64,000 nt of DNA. Origin: Nyssa sinensis. Taxonomy: Eukaryota > Streptophyta > Magnoliopsida > Cornales > Nyssaceae. Each line of letters opens with the position of its first letter. Position 1 is the stretch's first letter. The translations under genes were made by a program, and so were the position numbers. The notes under the pieces are model-generated. The model saw only the letters and a list, made by a program, of their open reading frames with translations. It was not told the origin of the DNA and ran no database searches. The stretch covers positions 24,264,071-24,328,070 of the forward strand of contig CM018052.1 in NCBI GenBank assembly GCA_008638375.1, read 5' to 3'. Positions 57,304 through 64,000 of this stretch are shown one piece after another.

Positions 57304-57424
57304 AAAAAAAAAAAAATACTGACAAGTTCACCTGTGTTAATTTGATTGAGCGGTGGCACCATATATTAACGATGACGTGGTGCCTCAAAAGTACTAAATA
57401 TTTTCTTGTGTAAGAGAGTGAACT

Positions 57425-58070
57425 TGAATTGAGAGTGTATCTAGTAAATATATTAAGTACTTGAAGTAAGAAAAAAAAATTATGTCCATTAATAGTATTC
57501 TTGGAGTGCCTTATTTGAATTTATCTTTTATTTTTAATTAAGTGATATCAAAATAAAATCAACAAATTAGTGTCAAAACTAAAATAAAGTTCATAAATTG
57601 ATGTCAAAACTTTCACTGATTTCCAACACATTAGTACTAACTGGATACTTTCAAACCCCTTTTTTTTTTTAAAAAAAAAATTGATTTGGAAAGTGAAATT
57701 ACATGCACTAAGGTAGTATTTGTTATTGATAGAAATTGAAGACTACTAAGACCATCTAGATCGGTCCAATAAGAAAAAAACAAAAGCACATCAAACGAGG
57801 AAGGTTTTTTCTTATTTTCTCCCTTTTTTTTCTATTATATATTTATTAATTATTATTTTATAAGTTTATCCGAGTTTTTCAATTCTGGATCTTAAAAAAC
57901 TCAATAATCCAAGGACTGCAATAGGTACATAAATAAAGTCCAACTTAAAATTGAAAATAATAAATTAAATAAATTAGACATCTTTTCCTAATAAAAAGAG
58001 TGAGTAAAATTTATAACCTCTCGTTCAAAGAAGTAATGAGTTACTAATAAGGTTAGAACCAACTTCTCCT
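57425..58070. other. Intergenic, AT-rich, no gene seen
   Basis: Contains TTATAACCTCTCGTTCAAAG at 58011-58030, resembling the B-box end of the SINE at 35.2 kb, but too short and diverged to annotate. Confidence 0.4.
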
Positions 58071-58079
58071 TTAATTTTA

Positions 58080-58553
58080 GGATAAATTACATTGACCCTC
58101 TCCTGAGGTTTCTATCAATTATACGGATATCCCCTAAGGTTTCTGAAGTTATATTGACTTCTTGTCCAATCCATTTTTTTTTAAAATGACAATATTGTCC
58201 TTTTATGTTTTTTTTTTTTTTTTGTATTTTTTTAGATTTTGACCAATTTTTTCTAATTATTATTTTTTCATTTTCAAATAAATATTAATTAGAATATTCT
58301 TTGGCTAAAAAATTAAATTATTTTTATAAAATGAAAAAAATTCTTTAAAAAAAGTTAGAAAAATGATCAAAATTAAAAAATACAAAAAAATAAATGAAAA
58401 GGATAATTTGTCATTTTTAAAAAGAAATTTGATTGGTGAGGAGGTCAGTGTAATTTTTCAAAAAAAGTAAGGGATGTTTGTGTAATTTTAGAAATGTCAG
58501 AGAAGATCAGTGTAATTATTAGAAATCTCGGGAGAGGCAAGTGTAATTTATCC
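58080..58553. mobile_element. 474-bp Mutator-like MITE, perfect 9-bp TSD
   Basis: Terminal GGATAAATTACA on both ends (inverted), arms of about 140 bp with repeated AATTACACTGAC/CCTCTCC.GAGGTTTCT units. Flanks TTAATTTTA at 58071-58079 and 58554-58562 are identical. No coding content. Confidence 0.88.
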
Positions 58554-58567
58554 TTAATTTTATTATC

Positions 58568-58954
58568 CTGATGCCTTGTTTGGACGACCGGATAAGAAGG
58601 TAGGATTGGATAAGATGTAATTAGATCGGATAGAATATAAAATTTCGTGGGATATTAATATTCTAATTCAGCATTTGGAACGGACTCGGATAAAAGACCT
58701 GAATATGTTGTTATATTCCAATCCTGTGTTTAAGTGCCTACCGGATATAAAGTTTGGATATAACTATTTTTATTTTTTATTTTCTTATATATTGTTTTTC
58801 TCAAGGCTTTCAAAAAGTCTTTTTCTGAAAGTCAATTAATCTCTTTTTCTAAACATATGTATACAAGGTATCTAAAATTAAAACTTTATTCACAAATCAA
58901 ATACAAAATCTAATAATCATAATTACAATATTTTTGAATAAAATATTGCTACTA

Positions 58955-58986
<32 letters not shown>

Positions 58987-59370
58987 GTGTGTGTGTGAAT
59001 ATAACAGTCCATTTATTAATATGAAAAATACATTAAAAAGATGAAATATATCAAAAATAAAATAAAATAAATTTGAATAATGAAAAAAAAAGAGAAAATT
59101 TTGATTTTTTAACTTGACTCTTCGACATCTTCGCTTCTCTATATTATAGCGTTACAAATTTTTGTTGATGAGGTGATTTTTTTTTTTTAATCCGATAGAA
59201 TGGGATAACTGAAATACCACCATTTCTTTGGTATAAGTTATATCCCACCCGGGTGAGATATAAATGATTCATAGCATATAAATATCCAATCCAGCTGAAA
59301 ACACCAAACATGGGATAAGATAATATTTATCCTTTCTAATCATCTTATCCAACCGTCTAAACATGCTCGA
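58568..59370. mobile_element. MITE of about 0.8 kb with GTTTGGACG/GTTTAGACG ends
   Basis: Left TGCCTTGTTTGGACGACCGG then ATAAG, reversed right GAGCATGTTTAGACGGTTGG then ATAAG, followed on both sides by GATAAGAT-rich sequence (GGATTGGATAAG; GGGATAAGATAATA). An AT/TG microsatellite lies at 58955-58997. No clear target duplication. Confidence 0.6.
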
Positions 59371-59633
59371 GTTTATTGTAATTGTTAAAAGTTTTTATAT
59401 ATGCAAGGCCACATAAAACTGAGCACATTATAGATATATTATTTGAAAGGAAAACAAGGACAAAATCATACCTATGAAGTTGTTACCCCGAGAGATAACG
59501 TCTTAAGCATAGTTAAGTTTCAATCTTTTTTGGTATGGGCCATTGAATTTGTACACTGTCATTCCCAAACCTTGAAGTTTTGAGTATAGAGATAAGCTCG
59601 ATGGAATTTTTCCATATAACTTATTCATAGACA

Positions 59634-59719
59634 GATCCCATCAGAACTTCGTAGAGAAGTGTGCTTGGGCGAGAGTAGTACTAAGATGGGTGACCTCTTG
59701 AAAAATCTTCGTGTTGTAT
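59634..59719 (+). rRNA. 5S rRNA unit 1, 5'-truncated pseudogene
   Basis: Starts at GATCCCATCAGAACTTCG (5S position about 31) and runs to CTTCGTGTTG. Lacks the first 30 bases and the 3' end. Followed by the array spacer. Confidence 0.85.
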
Positions 59720-59797
59720 CGAGATTTCTCGTAGAAATAGGAAAAAATTTGTTTATTCCGAACAACGAAATAAAGAATAAAGTGGCACAAACATGAT

Positions 59798-59915
59798 GAG
59801 TGCGATCATACCAGCTTTAATATACCGAATCCCATCAGGACTCCGGAATCAAGTATGCTTGGGCGAGAGTAGTACTAGGATGGGTGACCTCTTGGGAAGT
59901 CCTTGTGTTGCACCC
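59798..59915 (+). rRNA. 5S rRNA unit 2, 118 bp, diverged
   Basis: Full length, GAGTGCGATCATACCAGC to CCTTGTGTTGCACCC, then a T-run terminator. Substitutions in the 5' half (GGAATCAAGTATGC in place of GCAGTTAAGCGTGC) suggest a pseudogene. Confidence 0.9.
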
Positions 59916-60006
59916 ATTTTTTTTTTTTATCAAGATTTCTTGTATAAATAGGAAGATTCACGTATTCCGAACAACGACATAAAGAATAAAGCAGCATGAA
60001 TATGAT

Positions 60007-60080
60007 GGGTGTGATCATACCAGCACTAATGCACCGGATCCTATCAGAACTTCGCAGTTAAGCGTGCTTGGGTTGCACCC
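60007..60080 (+). rRNA. 5S rRNA unit 3, 44-bp internal deletion
   Basis: GGGTGTGATCATACCAGCAC through GCGTGCTTGGG, then directly GTTGCACCC. Positions of the IE and C box are deleted, so it cannot form 5S RNA. Confidence 0.88.
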
Positions 60081-60148
60081 TCTTTTTTATTGAGATTTCT
60101 CGCATAAATTGGAAGATGACATAAAGAATAAAGCGGCACGAACATGAC

Positions 60149-60210
60149 AGGTGTGATCATAGCAGCACTAATGCACCAGATCCCATCAGAACTCCACAGT
60201 CGAACATGAC
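60149..60210 (+). rRNA. 5S rRNA unit 4, truncated, fused to unit 5
   Basis: The first about 55 bases (AGGTGTGATCATAGCAGC to CCACAGTCGAAC) join the last five bases of a spacer (ATGAC) and then unit 5. The same fusion is seen in units 9/10. Confidence 0.85.
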
Positions 60211-60375
60211 GGGTGCAATCATACCAGTACTAACGTACCAGATCCCATTAGAACTCTGTAGTCAAACATGCACGGGTGAGAGTAATACATCCCATCAAAA
60301 CTCCATAGTTAAGCGTGCACGGGCAAGAGTAATACTAGGATGGGTGACCTCTTATGAAGTCCTCGTGTTACACCT
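60211..60375 (+). rRNA. 5S rRNA unit 5 with a duplicated 47-bp module
   Basis: GGGTGCAATCATACCAG to CTCGTGTTACACC, 165 bp. The segment corresponding to 5S positions of about 32-78 occurs twice in tandem, 60242-60288 and 60289-60335, each exactly 47 bp and each holding the A box and intermediate element. One C box follows. Confidence 0.9.
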
Positions 60376-60460
60376 TTTTTTTATCGAGATTTCTCGTATA
60401 AATAGGAAGATTTGCTTATTTCAGATGACGACATAAAGAATAAAGTGGCACAAACATGAC

Positions 60461-60574
60461 GGGTGCGATCAAACCAATATTAATGCATCAGATCGGATCA
60501 GAACTTCACAGATAAGCATGCTTGGGCGAGAGTAGTACTAAGATTGGTGACCCCTTGGGAAGTCCTCGTGTTAT
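60461..60574 (+). rRNA. 5S rRNA unit 6, diverged
   Basis: GGGTGCGATCAAACCAATAT to CCTCGTGTTA; the final CACCC is lost (reads TATCG). Otherwise full length with about a dozen substitutions. Confidence 0.88.
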
Positions 60575-60654
60575 ATCGAAATTTCTCGTAGAAATAGGAA
60601 AAGATTCGCGTATTTCGAAAGACAACATAAAGAATAAAGTGGCACGAACATAAC

Positions 60655-60772
60655 GGGTGCGATCATACCAGCACTAATGCATCAAGTCCCATCAAAACTC
60701 TACAGTCAAGTGTTCTTAGGCCAGAGTAGTATTAGGATGGGTGACCCCCTAGGAGGTCCTCGTGTTGCACCC
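60655..60772 (+). rRNA. 5S rRNA unit 7, 118 bp, diverged
   Basis: GGGTGCGATCATACCAGCAC to CTCGTGTTGCACCC. The A box is altered (AGTCAAGTGTTCTTAGGCC). Followed by a spacer that contains a partial internal duplication (about 60773-60940). Confidence 0.9.
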
Positions 60773-60943
60773 TATTTTTTATCGAGATTTCTTGTATAAA
60801 TAGGAAAATTCCCATATTTTTTTAACGAGACTTCTCATACAAATAGGAAGATTCGCGTATTCCAGACGACGGCATAAAGAATAAGTAGGAAGATTTGCAT
60901 ATTCCAGACGACAACATAAAGAATAAAGCATCACGAACATGAC

Positions 60944-61061
60944 AGGTGTGATCATACCAGCACCAATGTACTGGATCCCATTAGAACTTCGCTGTTTAAT
61001 GTACCTACAAGATAATAGTACTAGGATGGGTAACCCCCTGGGAAGTCCTCGTGTTGTACCC
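60944..61061 (+). rRNA. 5S rRNA unit 8, 118 bp, diverged
   Basis: AGGTGTGATCATACCAGCAC to CTCGTGTTGTACCC. The central region is heavily changed (TTTAATGTACCTACAAGATA in place of TTAAGCGTGCTTGGGCGAGA). Confidence 0.88.
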
Positions 61062-61129
61062 TCATTTTTATCGAGATTTCTCATATAAATAGGAAGACGA
61101 CATAAAAAATAAAGCAGCACGAACATGAC

Positions 61130-61190
61130 GGGTGAAATCATACTAGCACTAATGCACCAGATCCCATCAGAACTTTGCAGTCAAACATAA
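61130..61190 (+). rRNA. 5S rRNA unit 9, truncated, fused to unit 10
   Basis: GGGTGAAATCATACTAGCAC to TTTGCAGTCAAAC, then a few spacer-like bases and unit 10. Same architecture as units 4/5. Confidence 0.85.
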
Positions 61191-61191
61191 C

Positions 61192-61402
61192 AGATGCGAT
61201 CGTACCAGTACTAATACACCAGATCCCATCAAAACTCTACAGTCAAGCATGTACGGGCGAGAGTAGTACATCCCATCAAAACTCCGTTGTCAAGTGTGCA
61301 CGGGCAAGAGTAATAGATCCTATCAGAACTCCACAGTCAAACGTGCACGTGCGAGAGTAGTACTAGGATGGGTGATCTCCTAGGAAGTCCTTGTGTTGCA
61401 CC
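61192..61402 (+). rRNA. 5S rRNA unit 10 with a triplicated 47-bp module
   Basis: AGATGCGATCGTACCAG to CTTGTGTTGCACC, 211 bp. Three tandem 47-bp modules at 61223-61269, 61270-61316 and 61317-61363, each spanning the A box and intermediate element; one C box and one 3' end. Confidence 0.9.
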
Positions 61403-61486
61403 ATTTTTATCGAGATTTCTCATATAAATAGGAAGATACGCGTATTCCGGATGACAGTATAAAGAATAAAATGACACGAACATAAT

Positions 61487-61600
61487 GGGTGCGATCATAC
61501 CACACTAATGCATCGGATCCTAGAACTCCGCAGTTAGGTGTGCTTGGGCGAGAGTAGTACCAAGATGGGTGACCCTTTGGGAAGTCCTCATGTTGCACCC
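61487..61600 (+). rRNA. 5S rRNA unit 11, 114 bp, near-complete
   Basis: GGGTGCGATCATACCACACT to CTCATGTTGCACCC, followed by TTTTTT. It lacks four bases but otherwise keeps a good A box (AGTTAGGTGTGCTTGGGCGA) and C box. Together with units 2 and 7 it is among the best-preserved copies. Confidence 0.9.
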
Positions 61601-61639
61601 TTTTTTATCGAGATTTCTCGTATAAATAGGAGGGCCAAG

Positions 61640-64000
61640 ATGAGATTCTTTTAAAGAATCAAGCATGAAGGTTGACCATACATCTTATATAACCTAAAGA
61701 AAGCCGAATGTGAACTTTCAAACAGGTGCTAGAAGAGCGACTGGGTTGGAATGTTCTGGTTAGGAGCTAAGATAGTGATGAAGGGCGTTGAGATAGCGAT
61801 TAAACTAAGATTCGTATGACGTTATATACTTTTGAAAATGAGTTTGACATGCCCAATTAAATAGGAGCTCCACCATATTATATATTATATATTGTATGTG
61901 CTATTGATGCGACCTTGAAAACCGAGAGTGAACTAATGTATCCCTGTTTCGTCACTGTGTGACCTTTAGGAACCTTTTTGAGTTCCACTATGCCATTTGT
62001 AACCTAGGATTGCGTTATGAAGAGAGAGCTTGATGTTGCTACTTTAGCATGTTGTTAAAGGACCATAATTGATGCGGTCCGGTAAGGCACGTTTAGGAAA
62101 GCAGTTGACTTCGATTGGATTAACGTGAGTAGTTAGGGAAGATGATTCTGTAATACACTATTGTGTTGTGACTCACTGCCCAAGTGATCATTTCAGTTTC
62201 TGTGCTTATCGACGATCATGAGTATAATACATATTGGTTAGTCCATGCATCATGCTGAGATAAGTTCTCGCGAGGGATAACGGATGCTGAATCTAGTGTA
62301 ACAGAATATTCTGAGGCATAGACGAGATCAGTTATGTGTTTGTAGTGAGGTATTATGTTAGTTTGATAGTATCTTAATATAGTACTCATACCCTGATCCT
62401 TCTCGTCTGGTCACACGACTCATTTTCTGTATGTGGAAGGTGATGCAGAGAGCTTAGTACTCAACCTATGTGGATGAGTGGGAGATGTTGGCCATTAGGT
62501 CATGTGGATTTATAAGATTTGTGCAGATTATGATAATTATGATAAAAGTTTATATGTGGTTAAAACTCTTATCTGTTCTGGTTGGCTTAACCGACTTAAA
62601 TATTATCACGTAAGTCTTGCGGTTATCTCATTAGTTGTGGTCATGGGATAAAAACATATACACATTGGTTAAGCGTAATGAATTCATCCATGTGTAGTTT
62701 CCTAAATGATCAAGTGAGGTTTTGAGTGACGTTATCTTTGAGATTTTTCTTGGGTAACCATCATAGTGCCCTTGGTCTTAGATCATGGAAATATATAAGC
62801 GACTCGATATTATAATCGTTTTATTTTTTACGAGGATGATCTCTTGTAGCGTTTCAAAGATTTTCGTGGTGTTCCAAAGAAGTTTATAATATAAGCCGTC
62901 TCTTTTGCTTTCATTGTTCTTGATTCGAAAATGTAACTGGATTAACACTGATTTGTGTTTATTATGTATTTTCTTCAATAATGAATTGGAACATTCACAT
63001 CAATTGAAACTATTCTTACTCTTCAAATACTCAAATGGATTGTTTCCATGATGATATATGAACTCTCTCAATCTTAAATGCTTCATTTTGTTAGATGGCT
63101 GCCATTTTTATAATGGTCCCATTCACAAAGATGTTTGTTATCAATTTGCACTATGAGTAGTGAATGTGCAGCTTATGTGAATCAAGCACAAGTACATTAT
63201 CTTGTACATTAAAAAAAATCACTATAGGAAGATTAAATATAAGGATGCTTTCTCTATAAGTATATCTGCATCATACCAGCAAGCATTTGTAGGTAAAGAT
63301 CACAAAGTTTTTTTATTTCAATTAAACATTATAAAGTTAAAGTGAATTTATCCACTCAAAAAAAAAAAAAAAATGGAAAGTAAATGTGAGCGTGACCGAT
63401 AGCTTGCATCAAGTTTAATAGCCTAGCTAGGAGTCTTAGCAGCCTTGGAAATTATGTTCTGCAATTGTGGAGGAGGCTAGAGGACTAGAAAATATAAATT
63501 TCAGTTAGGCACAAAATAAATTCTTTCTTTCTGATTAATACTTAACATCAAGATTGTTGCACCAAATGTTTTTCTTTCTGCGGGGCCTGTTTTAATTAAT
63601 TTAATTAATTCAAATTACCCAAATATGTCTCTATTTAACTTTTCTAGATTCAAGTCCACATTGGCAAACTCAGACAGTGGGTTGGGGGTGAAATTATTAG
63701 AGGTGCACAAGTTTATCATGAGCGCATGATGTGTGGGCATGAAATGCATGCACCAAAGTTCCACTTTTGACATTCATGACATATTGCCATTGGATTGTAG
63801 TCTCTTGCTGTGCAAAGCCACCAAAATAGACAGCCTTGAATCTTCCTAACTTGGGTTTCCAAGGCACCATTTCTCCACACTAAGGGAACCTCTCACTCCT
63901 AGTCTAGTTCAACATTAGGCAACCACAGTTTCCATGGTAATCTGGAAATGAGGTTTAACCGGCTCTAAGGCTCTACACTGAACACCAACTTCAATGGCCC
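61640..64000. other. No gene or repeat recognised
   Basis: The part at 61650-62750 has fairly balanced composition and no stretches that I can assign; it could be decayed retrotransposon sequence. A poly-A run is at 63358-63373, and 63590-63615 has TTAATTAATT repeats. No open frame with recognisable coding content on either strand. Confidence 0.4.

Larger units (their letters stand above)
52861..57411. mobile_element. 4.55-kb Mutator-like TIR element with 9-bp TSD
   Basis: Arms of about 110 bp: 52861-52970 and the reverse of 57302-57411 share AAAATATTTGGTGCCTC, GGCACC.CGT.ATTGTTAATAT, TGGTGCCACC.CTCAATCAAA and TTAACACA. Flanks AAGTGAGTG (52852-52860) and AAGAGAGTG (57412-57420) match at 8 of 9. 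A second arm module (53000-53090; inverted at 56640-56790) carries a gene-start-like CCATGGCTGCCCTC. No MULE transposase seen; the interior holds retrotransposon pieces and two MITEs. Confidence 0.6.
59500..61635 (+). repeat. Decayed 5S rDNA tandem array, 11 units, about 190-210-bp period
   Basis: Spacers of about 70-95 bp share a common sequence: T-run, TATCGAGATTTCTCGTATAAATAGGA, ..CGTATTCCG..., then CATAAAGAATAAAGCGGCAC and GAACATGAC immediately before each unit. The AT-rich stretch at about -25, and C at -1, fit the upstream elements reported for plant 5S genes. Units 4-5 and 9-10 share derived rearrangements. Confidence 0.92.

Noticed and set aside
59634..61600. CRISPR array
   Set aside because: Regular repeats and spacers are explained entirely by 5S rRNA genes and rDNA spacers in a plant genome.
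59500..61635. Cassandra (5S-bearing TRIM retrotransposon) as the source of the 5S copies
   Set aside because: Units are tandem with a constant short spacer and no TG...CA LTR ends, primer site or polypurine tract between them; an rDNA array fits better.

Overview
The window is nuclear DNA of a dicot flowering plant, probably a woody species with a repeat-rich genome. It is AT-rich, has GT-AG introns, L1-type LINEs, tRNA-derived SINEs (one of the Au family), hAT- and Mutator-like miniature elements, Ty3/gypsy remnants and a plant 5S rDNA cluster. The species cannot be fixed from the sequence alone.

Region 0.4-24.3 kb (minus strand): the only convincing protein gene is the 5' two-thirds or so of an EMF2-like (EMBRYONIC FLOWER 2) Polycomb gene. 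Seven coding exons (21486-21520, 21039-21186, 20594-20649, 14271-14385, 14031-14190, 13873-13941, 498-637) join in phase for 241 codons with no stop. They sit among introns of up to 13.2 kb that are packed with transposable elements. A probable non-coding first exon lies near 24.0-24.3 kb. The zinc finger and VEFS box would lie beyond the left edge. The introns hold at least six LINE copies (some nested or internally deleted, one with its reverse-transcriptase active site changed), a 1.04-kb hAT-like element, a MITE inside a MITE inside a LINE, four SINEs or SINE-like copies and a chromovirus tail.

Region 24.3-36 kb: no genes. It holds a 655-bp hAT MITE, a pair of about 1-1.3 kb LTR-like direct repeats at 28.3 and 32.1 kb, minisatellites, a long-TIR MITE and a SINE with target duplications.

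Region 36.2-38.4 kb (minus): a 5'-truncated, frameshifted LRR receptor-kinase pseudogene.

Region 38.7-57.4 kb: a retrotransposon graveyard. It contains the 3' end of a Tat-like LTR with its primer site, a pol-less LTR retrotransposon with 3.47-kb LTRs, two opposed copies of a 'putative gypsy-type' gag gene, a Ty3/gypsy gag-pol fragment whose parts are out of order, and a 4.55-kb Mutator-like TIR element with a 9-bp target duplication.

Region 58-59.4 kb: two MITEs. Region 59.6-61.6 kb: a decayed tandem array of eleven 5S rRNA units, two of which carry precise 47-bp internal module duplications. Region 61.6-64 kb: nothing recognised.

No wholly new biological system is evident. The most unusual items are the 5S module expansion, the out-of-order gypsy fragment, the gene-start-bearing Mutator-like element and the TE-inflated Polycomb gene.
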